Source: Chthoniobacterales bacterium (GTDB taxonomy: Bacteria > Verrucomicrobiota > Verrucomicrobiia > Chthoniobacterales > UBA10450). From it: a stretch of 38,611 bases of DNA. Of the stretch, positions 1 through 12,019 are shown one piece after another (within the stretch, counting starts at the first letter, position 1; each line of letters begins with the position of its first letter). Under the pieces are notes generated by a model. It worked only from the letters and a program-made list of their open reading frames with translations, ran no database searches and was not told the DNA's origin. The stretch lies in NCBI GenBank assembly GCA_013815325.1, contig JACDGM010000042.1:1-38611 (forward strand). Direction: 5' to 3'. The translations under genes and the position numbers were made by a program.

Positions 1-27
1 GTGGCGAAATCGCGCCTACTGCCGTCC

Positions 28-1266
28 ATGAAATATCCCAACCTGCGGAAAATAACCCTAACGACAATGGCCTTGGCTGCTTCATTTGCGCTCAGCGCAA
101 AAGCGGGCACGGCTCATTTCTCCAGTGCGCGGAGCGCGCAGCAATCGACAAATCCGTTTCATCGTTTGCATGTGCTGCCCAACGCGGTAACGGCCACGTA
201 TCAATATGACGACGGAAGCTCGGAAGACTCGGTCGGATTCGGGGATGGCACGCAAAACTTCGAGTCGCTCTGGTTTAATCAGTTCGCCGTCATTTCAGGT
301 TCCAATGTGATTACCTCAGTCGAGATCGCTTGGGGAACCCCGGCTTTTCCTGAAAACGGTTTAAACGGCACGCCCGTGACCATTGCGGTTTGGAGCGATC
401 CGAATGGCGACGGTGATCCCAGCGATGCTGTCTTGCTCGGTTCGGTCCCTGGGACCATCCAGAATGCAGACACTGACACCTTCGTGACTTATACCTTCAC
501 TACGCCGGTGACCGTCCCAGGCACCAGCTTCTTCGTCGGTGACATGACGCCGGCGCACCCAGGGGTTGAACTCTTTTACCAAGCCCAGGATACAGATGAT
601 CTTGCGCCCAACAAATCTTGGATCGCGGCTATGAGCAGCGGCGCCCCAGTGGATATCGTCAACATTGGCGGCAACGACCTCATCGGCACGATTGACAGCT
701 TCGGACTTCCCGGCAACTGGATGATCCGTGCCAATGCGGGCGGCGGCGGCGGCGAACTCTCGCTCGTAAGTGCAGTGTCGAGAAAAAATCAGGGCAGCGC
801 TGGAACGTTCGACGTTGCATTACCGTTGACCGGTGCGCCGGGGATTGAACCGCGCCAGGATAGCCGCTACGACATCGTGTTTACTTTCTCCGATGCGGTG
901 ACCTCGGTGGACAATGTCTCGACCAGCTGTGGATCGGTCGGTAGCACTTCTATCAACGGCGGCGAAGTCACTGTGACTCTTACTGGACTTGCCCGCGGCT
1001 GCAACACTGAGGAGATCACAGTCACTCTCAATGGGGTAAACGGTGGCTCAGGTACTGTCGCCTCCGCGTCCGTCACCTTTGGCCTCTTAATTGGCGACGT
1101 CAACGGCGATGGCAGGGTCTCCAGGGCCGACGGCCAGTTGGTCAGTTCGAAATTGGGGAATAAGGTCACGGAGTCCGACTTCCGCGCGGATGTGACCGCC
1201 GATGGCCGGATTACCCATGACGATTCCGTAGTGGTGAAAGCCCACGCGGGCACCGCGCTGCCGTAA
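28..1266 (+). CDS. Secreted protein with C-terminal dockerin-like calcium-binding repeats
   Basis: Function is unknown; the protein is exported. From the ATG at 28 it is 412 residues with a classical signal peptide: a Lys/Arg-rich start, a hydrophobic TTMALAASFALS core and an AKA cleavage site near residue 26. A GTG at base 1 is also in frame, but it would place nine residues before the signal peptide and cannot be tested at the window edge. The middle (about residues 55-240) is a Gly/Asp/Thr-rich beta domain of a kind common in secreted proteins. The last 60 residues carry two EF-hand-like loops (DVNGDGRVSRAD and DVTADGRITHDD), the hallmark of dockerin type I-like modules. This suggests cell-surface anchoring or attachment to a cohesin-like partner, which is inference. 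A strong hairpin follows the stop codon. Confidence 0.72.
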   Translation: MKYPNLRKITLTTMALAASFALSAKAGTAHFSSARSAQQSTNPFHRLHVLPNAVTATYQYDDGSSEDSVGFGDGTQNFESLWFNQFAVISGSNVITSVEIAWGTPAFPENGLNGTPVTIAVWSDPNGDGDPSDAVLLGSVPGTIQNADTDTFVTYTFTTPVTVPGTSFFVGDMTPAHPGVELFYQAQDTDDLAPNKSWIAAMSSGAPVDIVNIGGNDLIGTIDSFGLPGNWMIRANAGGGGGELSLVSAVSRKNQGSAGTFDVALPLTGAPGIEPRQDSRYDIVFTFSDAVTSVDNVSTSCGSVGSTSINGGEVTVTLTGLARGCNTEEITVTLNGVNGGSGTVASASVTFGLLIGDVNGDGRVSRADGQLVSSKLGNKVTESDFRADVTADGRITHDDSVVVKAHAGTALP

Positions 1267-1293
1267 ACTGAGAAAAACCTAAAATCGAATCGT

Positions 1294-1324
1294 ATCCGGG
1301 AGTCGTCCTAACCGACTCCCGGAT
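1294..1324 (+). terminator. Perfect 12-bp inverted repeat after the dockerin-like gene
   Basis: ATCCGGGAGTCG and CGACTCCCGGAT pair perfectly around the 7-nt loop TCCTAAC, 27 nt after the stop codon. There is no clear T tract, so this may be an RNA end-stabilising stem rather than a textbook intrinsic terminator. The loop plus the first stem base carries a CCTAACC variant of the over-represented motif described in the findings. Confidence 0.6.
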
Positions 1325-1329
1325 GACTG

Positions 1330-1347
1330 AAGCGGGTGAGCCCGCTT
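1330..1347. terminator. Second hairpin between the convergent genes
   Basis: AAGCGGG and CCCGCTT form a 7-bp stem with a TGAG loop, five bases after the first hairpin. It lies between the convergent dockerin-like gene and aconitase, about 130 nt past the aconitase stop codon on that gene's strand, so it could end either transcript. Confidence 0.4.
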
Positions 1348-1480
1348 GCCGCTAAAAGAAACATTCAACTAAATGGCGTTGAATGGTTCTTTTTTGAGGC
1401 TCGAAAAGAGCGCAAGGGAGCCCGTCACATGTCTTACGTTGGCGCCGTCTTTCCTTGGTCCCGGAGATCCCCGCCCGATA

Positions 1481-4362
<2,882 letters not shown>

Positions 4363-4363
<1 letters not shown>

Positions 4364-4581
4364 CAGACGGCCGATTCTCGCGATCTCAAGGCGGTGATGT
4401 GGAGGACCGGCAACAGATCGTAGAGACCATGGTCGTCCTGCACAACAATCAGACTACCCTTTTCTGCCCCAGTGAAGATGTGATCTCGGCTTCGCACCGG
4501 AACTTCCCGTCCGCTGCTCAGTTCAATCGTAAACGGGACAAATGGCGCCTGCTCGATCAGCCTCATCAATTCTTCGCGCAT
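4363..4581 (-). CDS. Small conserved-looking hypothetical protein
   Basis: A 72-residue acidic protein beginning [17 protein letters not shown], followed by a beta-rich body ([19 protein letters not shown]). No signal peptide or membrane segment is seen. It resembles short uncharacterised proteins with a REELxxLIxxxPFxPF start that I associate with Verrucomicrobiota and Planctomycetota; that link is from memory and no function is known. Its stop overlaps the aconitase start by one base, and it lies 2 nt downstream of the peroxiredoxin stop, so the three genes are likely co-transcribed. Confidence 0.65.
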
Positions 4582-4583
4582 GG

Positions 4584-5078
4584 CTATTTTAATTCCGCGA
4601 GCTTCGCTTTAATTTTGTCGAAGTCGGGCAACTCGCGCGCGTCGTCGCTGCTTTCGGAATATTGGATGACGCCGTCACGATCGACGATAAAGGCGGCGCG
4701 CTTGGCCACGCCCGCGAAGCCGAGATTCAGCTGCGGCAGGAATGAGTCATAGGCGACGCCATACTCCTCCGTCACCTTGTGCTCGTAGTCACTCAGCAGG
4801 GTGACGGCGATCTTTTCCTTTTGCGCCCACGCTTCCTGGGAAAAAGGATTGTCGCCGCTGATGCCATAAACCGCGCAGTTCAGCTCGCCGTATTCACGCA
4901 GGCCGTTGCCGACGCCGCACATTTCGGTCGTGCAGGTGCCGGTGAAAGCCATCGGGAAAAAGAGGAGCAGGGTATTTTTGTCGCCGAAATTTTCGCTCAG
5001 CCTAACGGGGCGGGGGCCGTCGGCGGTCTTGGTGGGAAGAGTGAAGTCGGGTGCTTTGGTTCCAACTGCGAGTGTCAT
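4584..5078 (-). CDS. Peroxiredoxin (AhpC/TSA family)
   Basis: Thiol peroxidase that reduces H2O2 and organic or peroxynitrite substrates in the cytosol. The 164-residue thioredoxin-fold protein has the family start (GTKAPDFTLP) and the catalytic motif PMAFTGTCTTEMC. Cys49 is the peroxidatic residue, and Cys54, five residues on, is a possible resolving residue as in BCP or AhpE-like atypical enzymes. The late Arg expected to activate the peroxidatic Cys is probably in the KRAAFIVDRDG stretch. A GGAG-type ribosome-binding site precedes the ATG by about 8 nt on the minus strand. It heads the peroxiredoxin, small protein and aconitase set; pairing a peroxide scavenger with an iron-sulfur enzyme is functionally sensible, but that is inference. 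Confidence 0.92.
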   Translation of the reverse strand: MTLAVGTKAPDFTLPTKTADGPRPVRLSENFGDKNTLLLFFPMAFTGTCTTEMCGVGNGLREYGELNCAVYGISGDNPFSQEAWAQKEKIAVTLLSDYEHKVTEEYGVAYDSFLPQLNLGFAGVAKRAAFIVDRDGVIQYSESSDDARELPDFDKIKAKLAELK

Positions 5079-5192
5079 GGGTGTTCTCCGGTTGAGGTTG
5101 GTTTGGCAGGAGAGGTCAGTATAGAAACCGGCGTTCGCCCGGTCAAAAGATTTGCGCCGCGGCGGCGTCCGTTAGGCGGCCATCCTCTACGA

Positions 5193-5212
5193 AACTGGAC
5201 GTGCGTCCAGTT
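5193..5212 (-). terminator. Hairpin downstream of the L,D-transpeptidase gene
   Basis: AACTGGAC and GTCCAGTT form a perfect 8-bp stem around GTGC, 20 nt past the transpeptidase stop on its own strand. On the minus strand the right arm ends in TTTC, a very short T run. It separates the transpeptidase/glycosyltransferase pair from the peroxiredoxin operon. Confidence 0.5.
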
Positions 5213-5232
5213 CATAGTGCGGAGTAGCTCGT

Positions 5233-5913
5233 TTAGGCGCGCTTCTGCGCAGTTATCCCTTTGCGCGCGGCCGCCGCTGGATCTGCCGGCGCCGCCACCT
5301 TTTCCGGCGCCGCGGCCGTGAAGATCACCTTGTCCGGCGCGTGCTTGACTTTGAGCTTGGGCAATTTCGGGAGCGAATCGGGAATGATGCGGACGAGCGC
5401 CCCGAGCTGGAGCTGAGAGTAAACTGCGGTGACATCCTTCGAGCACATGCGCACGCAACCGTAGCTGGAGGGTTTGCCGATGGTTTTTTCCTCGGCCGTG
5501 CCGTGAATGTAGATGCAGCGATTAAAGGCATTGGCGTTGGCAGGCTCGAGGCCGCGCAACCAGATGATGCGGGTCACGATTGGGTCGCGGCCGGGGGCGT
5601 TAGGCGCGAGGATTTCCCCGGTGAAACGGCGTTTGTGGAAGACCGCGCCGGGAGGAGCGTGATCGCCGATTTTCTCCGCCACCTGGAGCCAGCCTAACGG
5701 CGTCGCCATGCTGCCCCAACGATCGCCGATTCCGAACTTGGAAGTGGAAACCGGATAAATTGCGCCGCGTTTTCCATCCTCGATCACCATCAGTTTCTGG
5801 TCGCGCACGCTGATGATGATGCGCGGCGGAATGACGGTCTCGGGAGCGGCCCGCAAGTCCAGAGCGGCGAAAATGAAGAGCGTCAGAACTAGAAAAGCTG
5901 CGCGGGAAAACAT
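5233..5913 (-). CDS. L,D-transpeptidase (YkuD domain), exported
   Basis: Forms or exchanges 3-3 peptidoglycan cross-links, or anchors proteins to peptidoglycan, in the periplasm. The start chosen is the ATG at 5913 (226 residues), because it opens a signal peptide (FSRAAFLVLTLFIFAALDLRA). The frame runs open 89 codons further upstream, but that stretch lies inside the glycosyltransferase gene. The YkuD core covers about residues 31-180. The catalytic signature is clear: IHGT (His137), then SSYGCVRM with nucleophile Cys153 and Ser150. The tail is Ala/Pro/Lys-rich and low in complexity. The gene lies 32 nt downstream of the glycosyltransferase on the same strand, and a hairpin follows its stop. 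Confidence 0.9.
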   Translation of the reverse strand: MFSRAAFLVLTLFIFAALDLRAAPETVIPPRIIISVRDQKLMVIEDGKRGAIYPVSTSKFGIGDRWGSMATPLGWLQVAEKIGDHAPPGAVFHKRRFTGEILAPNAPGRDPIVTRIIWLRGLEPANANAFNRCIYIHGTAEEKTIGKPSSYGCVRMCSKDVTAVYSQLQLGALVRIIPDSLPKLPKLKVKHAPDKVIFTAAAPEKVAAPADPAAAARKGITAQKRA

Positions 5914-5945
5914 GGGCGGTTTATTAAAGGGCGAGCGGGATCGGG

Positions 5946-7460
5946 TCACGCAGGAAATGCATTTTCGCGCGAGCCGGCCAAAATAAATCCCGGCCACCAT
6001 TGTGCGACAGAGGTGAGGGCGACGTAAAGGAAACCCATCTGAAAAAGGATGAGGAAAGGGAGGGTAAGATACTGGCCGTGGGCGCAGGCGTAATAAACGA
6101 AGTAGCTGAAATAGCCCGCGAAACCGATCTCGATAATCGGGAGGAGCGACTTGAGCGGCATGTAACGGCAGGAGCGCCATGCCTGCGCCTTGTGTTCGAT
6201 GCCGTACTTTGGCGTGCGCTTAAATTCCGACTGGTGATTGAAGACCGCCTCGAGGACGGCGCGCGCGTTGTTGATAGAGAGGCCGACGCCGAGAGCGAGG
6301 AGCGCGGGGAGGAGGAGGATATCCTTCATCCAGGTGCGCGGGTGCAGTTCACGTTGCGCGCAAATGTAAAAGACGGCGACCGAAAGGGAGGCGGTGAGGA
6401 AAATCGGCACGTCGATGAGGAAGATGCGCAGCCAACCGGATTGCGGCCCGCCTAACGATGGGTGCAGGAGCACGCACAAAGAGGCGAGGAGGAGATAAGC
6501 GAAATTCGAGGTGAGATGTCCGGTCGCCTCGATCTTGATCGGCAACGGCAGCTCGCTGCGCCAGATGCGGGGAAGCAATTTCTTGCAGGTCTGGATCGAA
6601 CCTTTCGTCCAGCGGTGTTGTTGAGATTTGAAACCGTTCATGTCCACGGGCAATTCCGCCGGTGTCACGACATCGGTGAGGAAGACGAATTTCCAGCCTG
6701 CGAGCTGCGCGCGATAGCTGAGATCGAGGTCTTCGGTCAAGGTGTCGTGTTGCCAGCCACCTGATTGTTGGATGCAAGATTTGCGCCAAAGACCGGCGGT
6801 GCCGTTGAAATTAAAAAAGCGTCCACTGCGGCTGCGCGCGACCTGTTCGAGGAGGAGATGGCCATCGAGGAACATCGCCTGCACGCGAGTGAGAAGGGAG
6901 TAGCTGCGATTGATGTGGCCCCAGCGCGTCTGGATCATACCGACCTTCGGATCGGTAAAAAAGTGGACCGTTTTCTGAAGCAGCTCCGGTTGAGGAATGA
7001 AGTCGGCATCGAGGATGCAGACGAAATCGCCTCGGGCGGAATCGAGTCCTACCTCGAGCGCGCCGGCTTTAAATCCCACCCGATCGGGCCGATGAAGCAA
7101 CTCGACGTCGAAGCCGCGGGCGACGAGCCGCTCGACGCAGGACCTGGTAACGTCGCGCGTCTCATCGGTGGAATCATCGAGCACTTGGATCTGCAACCGG
7201 TCGCGTGGGTAATCGAGCTCGCTGACCGCTTTGAGGAGGCGCTCGACGACATAGATCTCATTGAAAAGGGGAAGCTGCACGGTCACCACCGGGAGATCAT
7301 GGAAATGCGCGAGCGGCTGCGGGGGACGGTTCCGATTTTTCAGAAAAAGATAGACGATGAAATAGCGGTGCAGTCCGTAACCCGAGAGGCCGATCAAGAC
7401 GCTCAGGTAACAGACCGTCCAGATAACATCCACAACGCTTCCTCCCATAGTGATTCCCAT
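5946..7460 (-). CDS. Membrane processive glycosyltransferase family 2 (cellulose/glucomannan synthase-like)
   Basis: Probably polymerises or adds sugars to a glycan at the inner membrane from a nucleotide-sugar donor. From the ATG at 7460 it has 504 residues. An in-frame GTG at 7481 and an ATG at 7448 are alternatives, and no Shine-Dalgarno site decides between them. Order: an N-terminal membrane helix; a GT-A domain with DDSTD (about 95-99), DAD (about 151-153) and TED (about 242-244); QQHRW (the QxxRW motif of processive enzymes, about 280-284); then four to five membrane helices. This matches CesA/CsbB-like or beta-mannan synthase-like enzymes. No PilZ domain and no BcsB-type partner are seen, so the product is unknown. 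Confidence 0.87.
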   Translation of the reverse strand: MGITMGGSVVDVIWTVCYLSVLIGLSGYGLHRYFIVYLFLKNRNRPPQPLAHFHDLPVVTVQLPLFNEIYVVERLLKAVSELDYPRDRLQIQVLDDSTDETRDVTRSCVERLVARGFDVELLHRPDRVGFKAGALEVGLDSARGDFVCILDADFIPQPELLQKTVHFFTDPKVGMIQTRWGHINRSYSLLTRVQAMFLDGHLLLEQVARSRSGRFFNFNGTAGLWRKSCIQQSGGWQHDTLTEDLDLSYRAQLAGWKFVFLTDVVTPAELPVDMNGFKSQQHRWTKGSIQTCKKLLPRIWRSELPLPIKIEATGHLTSNFAYLLLASLCVLLHPSLGGPQSGWLRIFLIDVPIFLTASLSVAVFYICAQRELHPRTWMKDILLLPALLALGVGLSINNARAVLEAVFNHQSEFKRTPKYGIEHKAQAWRSCRYMPLKSLLPIIEIGFAGYFSYFVYYACAHGQYLTLPFLILFQMGFLYVALTSVAQWWPGFILAGSRENAFPA

Positions 7461-7649
7461 CGCGCGACAGATAAGGCGCACAGAGGCGACATGATGCCGC
7501 TTCCCGGTGGTGCGTCAAATCAAATTTCGGTCTTGCACGCCGGGCGAATTTGCGTCCGCCTCCGCTTGGAAAACCGAGATGAGCAGCGGCATTCGCCGGT
7601 TGCTTCGCGGGCGAAGTAGCCGAAAACTGACGAAGGCAAAGTCGAGATC

Positions 7650-10157
7650 GTGCGAGAGAAAAGTAAATTTCCCAGCGGGAGCCGCGGCCGCTTCGAACGG
7701 CTGAACATGGTCGTCATCATTCTGATCGCTGGCTGGGTGCCGTCGATTTTTATGCTCGCGATCTCCTACACGATCCTCACCCGCACGTTGGAATCAAAAA
7801 TCCTGCGCGACCGGCAGACTTTCGTGCAGCTCATCGCGCACTTCGTGGGCGACGATCTCAGCCGGACCGGCGCGGTGGTCGAATACTACCAGACTTTTCA
7901 ACATCTCGGCGAAATTCTCAGCTCGTCTTATGCCGAGTTTGAAGGTCAGAAATGGCTGACCGAAACCTATTATTCCCAACCGCGCATCGACGGAATGTTT
8001 CTTGCCAATTCGGACGGGCACCTCATCGCGTCGATTCCACCGGAACCGGGGCTGATCGGCCGCGACTTTGGCTCGGCGAACTGGATGCGCGGCGCGCACG
8101 TGGCCACCGGAGTTTACGTGTCGGCGGTGCACCCGCGGACTGCCGACAAACGCAACGCGGCGAACATCGTGGGGACGGTGCGGGCGGCGGACGGTTCGAC
8201 GCTTGGCTTCATCGGGGTCTCGGTGTTAGTCGAACGGATCGGCCGTCGCTTGTCGACGATCGGGTTTGCTGACCAGGCGAGTTGCCAGATCGTCGATCAG
8301 GCTGGGAGCGCGCTTTTCTCTGGGAACTTTCAGGCGAATCCCGGGCCAGTCTCGAGCGCGTATCAGACGTTGATCAACAACATCCGCAACGACAAGACCG
8401 GCCATATCGAGCGACAGGGGAACATTTATTCATTCTCACCAGTGGAAGGCACCGGCTGGACGGCAGTGGTAAAGCAACCGCGCGCCGTTGCCTACCAACC
8501 TGTGCACGATTTGTTGCAAAAAACCACGGTGCTCGCGCTCTGGCTGATCGTCGGGACGGCGATCATTGCGTGGCTGGCGAGCAAGGTTTACCGGCGGCAG
8601 GGCGAAGCCGCCGCGCGGATCGAGCGCGAGGTCACCTTCAATGACAAAATTCTCGCGAACATGCCTAGCGGCATTGCGCTGGTCGATCCGGCGTCGCGCC
8701 GTTTTCTCCAGGCAAATGATGCCTTCGGCCAAATGGCCCGGCGTTTTGGAAATCTGCCGCCGGGCAAGGAAGTGAGCGACGCGACCTATCAGGAAGTGGA
8801 GATCGCGCCACGGGAAGCGATCGAGAAAGTGCTAGCTTTCGGTACGCCGTTCCAACTTATCGAGCAACCTCTGGTCGACGGCGGAGGCGCAACCAATTTT
8901 GTAAACGTCAACCTGCTTCGGCTGCAGGATTCGAAGCAAACCGTGCAAGGAGTTCTCTTCCTCGTCGAGGACAGGACGCGCGACGTGCGGCTGCGGCAGG
9001 AATTGATTGCGGCCAACGCTTCGAAGGATCAGTTCCTCGCCTTGCTCTCGCATGAATTGCGCAACCCGCTCTCGCCCGTCATCGCGATGGTCGCGGAGCT
9101 GGAGGCGCGCACGCCGGATGGGCCGGAGGTGCGCCAGGCGTTGGCGGTCATTCGCCGAAACGTCGAACTGGAAGCGCGCTTGATCGATGACCTGCTCGAC
9201 ATCACCCGCATTTCGAAAGGTAAACTGCAGCTCAGTTTCGAGCTCACCTCGGTGCACGAGACGCTCCTGCGCTCCTACGAGATTTGTCGCGAAGATATTC
9301 TACAGAAAAAACTGGAGTTCGAATTTCGCCTCCAGGCGGTCCACGAACACGTCAACGGCGACCCCGCGCGTTTGCAGCAGGTCTTTTGGAATTTACTTAA
9401 GAACGCGGTCAAATTTACGCCCGCGGGTGGGCAGATCGCGGTCGAGACATCCAACCCGCGGGAGGACCAGATCGAGATTCGCACGATCGACAACGGCATC
9501 GGGATCGAGCCGGAGAAGATCAGCAAAATTTTCAATGCTTTCGAGCAAGGGCAAAGCTCGATCACCCGCAAATTCGGCGGACTCGGCCTCGGGCTTGCTA
9601 TTTCCAAAGCGATGGTGGGCGCGCATGGCGGCAGCATTGCCGTGGAAAGTGCGGGTGCTGATCGGGGGACAATGTTCCGGATAGTGCTCAACACCGTTCC
9701 CGCGCCGGTTCAAGAAAAGCGTACCATCAAGCGCTCGCCAGTCGTGACAGCGGACACTTTTGCGGATAAAAGCGCCGCCCGAAAAACTCACCTCCTTGTA
9801 GTGGATGACCATCACGACACGTGTCTCGGAATGAAAATGCTGCTCGAACGGCGCGGGTACCGGATCACGCTCGCGCACACTGCCGATCAGGCGGTCCAGA
9901 AAGCGCACGATGAAAAGTTCGATCTCTTGATCAGCGACATCGGATTGCCGGATCGGAGCGGCTACGAATTGATGAAGGAATTGCGCGCCACCCGTTCGCT
10001 CCGCGGTATTGCCCTAAGCGGTTTCGGGATGGAAAATGACATAAACAAAGCGCGCGCCGCCGGCTTTTCGGAGCATCTCACAAAGCCGGTTAACTTCGAG
10101 CGGCTCGATAAGGCGATTCGCAATTTGCTCGAGGCTGAAGTGAACAGCCATTCCTGA
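7650..10157 (+). CDS. Hybrid sensor histidine kinase/response regulator
   Basis: Inner-membrane sensor that autophosphorylates and passes phosphate to its own receiver domain. The 835 residues run: membrane helix (about 20-44), periplasmic double-Cache-like sensor (45-290), second helix (about 292-312), PAS-like region (about 325-450), HisKA with phospho-accepting His468 in SHELRNPL, HATPase with N, G1 and G2 boxes (NLLKNAVKF, DNGIGI, GGLGLGLAI), and a C-terminal REC domain with phospho-acceptor Asp763 (LLISDIGLPD). The first codon is GTG at 7650; an ATG at codon 20 would start right at the membrane helix. There is no output domain, so the signal must leave via a phosphotransfer partner or by REC feedback. 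It is divergent from the glycosyltransferase (about 190 nt apart) and next to the glycan locus. Whether it regulates that locus is not shown. Confidence 0.93.
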   Translation: MREKSKFPSGSRGRFERLNMVVIILIAGWVPSIFMLAISYTILTRTLESKILRDRQTFVQLIAHFVGDDLSRTGAVVEYYQTFQHLGEILSSSYAEFEGQKWLTETYYSQPRIDGMFLANSDGHLIASIPPEPGLIGRDFGSANWMRGAHVATGVYVSAVHPRTADKRNAANIVGTVRAADGSTLGFIGVSVLVERIGRRLSTIGFADQASCQIVDQAGSALFSGNFQANPGPVSSAYQTLINNIRNDKTGHIERQGNIYSFSPVEGTGWTAVVKQPRAVAYQPVHDLLQKTTVLALWLIVGTAIIAWLASKVYRRQGEAAARIEREVTFNDKILANMPSGIALVDPASRRFLQANDAFGQMARRFGNLPPGKEVSDATYQEVEIAPREAIEKVLAFGTPFQLIEQPLVDGGGATNFVNVNLLRLQDSKQTVQGVLFLVEDRTRDVRLRQELIAANASKDQFLALLSHELRNPLSPVIAMVAELEARTPDGPEVRQALAVIRRNVELEARLIDDLLDITRISKGKLQLSFELTSVHETLLRSYEICREDILQKKLEFEFRLQAVHEHVNGDPARLQQVFWNLLKNAVKFTPAGGQIAVETSNPREDQIEIRTIDNGIGIEPEKISKIFNAFEQGQSSITRKFGGLGLGLAISKAMVGAHGGSIAVESAGADRGTMFRIVLNTVPAPVQEKRTIKRSPVVTADTFADKSAARKTHLLVVDDHHDTCLGMKMLLERRGYRITLAHTADQAVQKAHDEKFDLLISDIGLPDRSGYELMKELRATRSLRGIALSGFGMENDINKARAAGFSEHLTKPVNFERLDKAIRNLLEAEVNSHS

Positions 10158-10186
10158 GCACGGGCACTGCCGCATTTTGCAGGTTT

Positions 10187-10765
10187 CTAAGCCTTGGGCA
10201 GTTGCGCGTCGACCATGCCGCAGATGACGTGGAGGAGGAATTTGTGCGCCTCTTGAACGCGCGCCGTTGTATCGCTGCGCACCAGCAGCTCGATTTGCGC
10301 GAGGCCTTTCGCCGAACCGCCGTCCCGTCCGAGGAGAGCGACTGTCGTTAGGCCGCGAGCCTTTCCCTCCTCGAGCGCGCGCAGAATGTTCTTCGAGTTG
10401 CCGCTGGTCGTGATCGCCACTAGAACGTCCCCCTCTTGCGCAAGTCCCGCGACTTGCCGGGCGAACACTTCATCAAATCCGTAATCATTCCCGATAGCGC
10501 TCATGAGGCTGCCTCCCTGCGCGAGGTTGAGCGCGGGATAGGGTCGCCGATCAGTGATAAATCGGCAGCCGAATTCCGCCGAGAAATCGGCGCCGTCGGC
10601 GGCGCTGCCACCGTTGCCGCAAACGAGCAGCTTTCTGCCCGAGCAAAGACATTTCACCATCGCGTCGGCTGCTTGCGATACCGGCTGCGCCAAGTCAGCA
10701 AGCGTTTGGAAAGTTCGGCAGGCAGCCTGGATGGAGGCGTCCAGATCATTCGGTAGGTTACTCAT
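10187..10765 (-). CDS. gmhA: Sedoheptulose-7-phosphate isomerase (GmhA, SIS domain)
   Basis: Cytosolic enzyme converting sedoheptulose 7-phosphate to D-glycero-D-manno-heptose 7-phosphate, the first step to ADP- or GDP-heptose. The 192-residue length fits GmhA. It shows the sugar-phosphate-binding CGNGGSAADG loop, the TTSGNSKN SIS motif and the ARVQEAH stretch that supplies the catalytic Glu and His. DiaA is a close SIS paralogue, but the full GmhA pattern and the HddA and HddC homologues in this window favour the heptose role. It converges on the histidine kinase gene with 29 nt between stops. Confidence 0.9.
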   Translation of the reverse strand: MSNLPNDLDASIQAACRTFQTLADLAQPVSQAADAMVKCLCSGRKLLVCGNGGSAADGADFSAEFGCRFITDRRPYPALNLAQGGSLMSAIGNDYGFDEVFARQVAGLAQEGDVLVAITTSGNSKNILRALEEGKARGLTTVALLGRDGGSAKGLAQIELLVRSDTTARVQEAHKFLLHVICGMVDAQLPKA

Positions 10766-11098
10766 TAAAATGGTCGGACTCTTCCGCGTGCCAATAGCTC
10801 CGGGGTTACAAGTTGCAAGGTTTTCCTTACTTTCTTAGGCGCCAATCACCTTTTTCGTTGCCTAACCGTAAGGTTTTTGATAAAGGTTCTAACATGGGAA
10901 GCGACCTGAGCACGCAGCAGCGCCGTTTTGTTTGCGGCGCGCAAAGCTTTCGGAGCAACTCGCATCTAATGCAGTCCCTCGGGAGCAAATTCGCTGCCGC
11001 GTGGCCGGATTTTAAGCCTCGGCGACAAAATTTTATATACAAAGATTTCGAAATTTCATACGCTCCATAACGAACGGATTTTTACGTATAAAAAGCGC
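10766..11098. promoter_or_regulatory. Divergent intergenic region ahead of the polysaccharide operon
   Basis: 333 nt between gmhA (-) and the first operon gene (+), with no convincing coding sequence. The last 75 nt (about 11025-11098) are clearly AT-rich against the surroundings, with TATATA near 11034 and TATAAA just before the ATG, so an operon promoter probably lies here. I cannot pick a confident -35/-10 pair. A CCTAACCGTAAGG element sits at about 10861. Confidence 0.4.
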
Positions 11099-12019
11099 AT
11101 GAAAGCTCAATTCAACACTTTGAAGGGCGGGAACGACCGCAGCGGCACGAGCGAATCACCTCCAGTTACGCTCTCGGTTATTTTTCCAGCCTTTAATGAG
11201 GAAGCTAATATTCAACGAACCGTTGAATCGGCCCGGCTCGTCCTGCCGAAGCTCGCGAAAACTTGGGAAATCATCCTCGTCAACGACGGCAGCAAAGATG
11301 CAACCACACCGCTCTGCGACCACCTCGCTGAGCAATATCCAGAAGTCCGGGCAATCCATCACGTCGATAACCGGGGCTACGGAGCCGCGCTCAAGAGTGG
11401 AATCTTGGCCGCGCGCCACGACTTCATCTTCTTCACCGATTCCGACGGCCAATTCGATCTTGAGGAACTCGAGGGCCTGATCGAATGGGCGAGCCAGTAC
11501 GACATAGTGACCGGTTATCGAGGCAAGCGCCAGGATCCGCCGCATCGCCTGATCAACGCCTTCGGCTGGAAAATGCTCGTCCGCATGGTCCTTGGAGTGA
11601 AAGTGCGCGACATCGATTGCGCCTTCAAGATTTTCCAACGCTCCGTCTTCGATCGCGTGCAAATCCGTTCTGTTGGTGCAATGGTCAACACCGAAATTCT
11701 GGCGCAGGCGAATGCCTTCGGGATGCGCATTCACGAGGTGAAAGTGACTCATTATCCGCGGCAATTTGGGAAGTCTTCCGGAGCGAATCTACGGGTTATC
11801 GCCAAGGCCTTCCGCGAGCTGCTGCGGCTCTACCGGCAGTTGCGCACCGTCACGCACGAGCAAGAGGGACTTTACCGGACTGATTTGCCGATCCCGCACA
11901 AAGTCTTCCGCCACGGAGTGCCCGAGAAGCTGGGTGAGGGGGTCGTTGCCGTCTCACATCGCTTCAATGTGGAGACGGGGAAGGAATCCCCCTCAAGCCG
12001 GGAGTGCTTCGTCGATTAG
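11099..12019 (+). CDS. Family 2 glycosyltransferase, polyprenyl-phosphate sugar transferase type (DPM1-like)
   Basis: Likely moves a sugar from a nucleotide donor to a lipid-phosphate carrier on the cytoplasmic face. The 306 residues hold a GT-A domain: VIFPAFNEEANI (about 29-40), the nucleotide-binding VNDGSKD, and the metal-binding FTDSDGQFD, followed by the DPM-like stretch GYRGKRQDPPHR. No C-terminal membrane helices are visible, so it is the soluble or peripheral class rather than the GtrB class. A product of this type could feed the GT39-like GT-C enzyme at the end of the operon, which is expected to use polyprenyl-phosphate sugars (inference). Confidence 0.87.
   Translation: MKAQFNTLKGGNDRSGTSESPPVTLSVIFPAFNEEANIQRTVESARLVLPKLAKTWEIILVNDGSKDATTPLCDHLAEQYPEVRAIHHVDNRGYGAALKSGILAARHDFIFFTDSDGQFDLEELEGLIEWASQYDIVTGYRGKRQDPPHRLINAFGWKMLVRMVLGVKVRDIDCAFKIFQRSVFDRVQIRSVGAMVNTEILAQANAFGMRIHEVKVTHYPRQFGKSSGANLRVIAKAFRELLRLYRQLRTVTHEQEGLYRTDLPIPHKVFRHGVPEKLGEGVVAVSHRFNVETGKESPSSRECFVD

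Noticed and set aside
5914-6180. 89-codon N-terminal extension of the L,D-transpeptidase
   Set aside because: It overlaps the glycosyltransferase gene on the same strand in another frame, and a normal signal peptide begins at 5913.
6765-7619. Plus-strand open frame of 284 codons opposite the membrane glycosyltransferase
   Set aside because: It mirrors a gene with full catalytic motifs on the minus strand, and its translation is charged and domain-free.
11085-11098. TATAAAAA just before the first operon gene as a -10 box
   Set aside because: It lies within 15 nt of the start codon, leaving almost no leader, and no -35 box fits 15-19 nt upstream.
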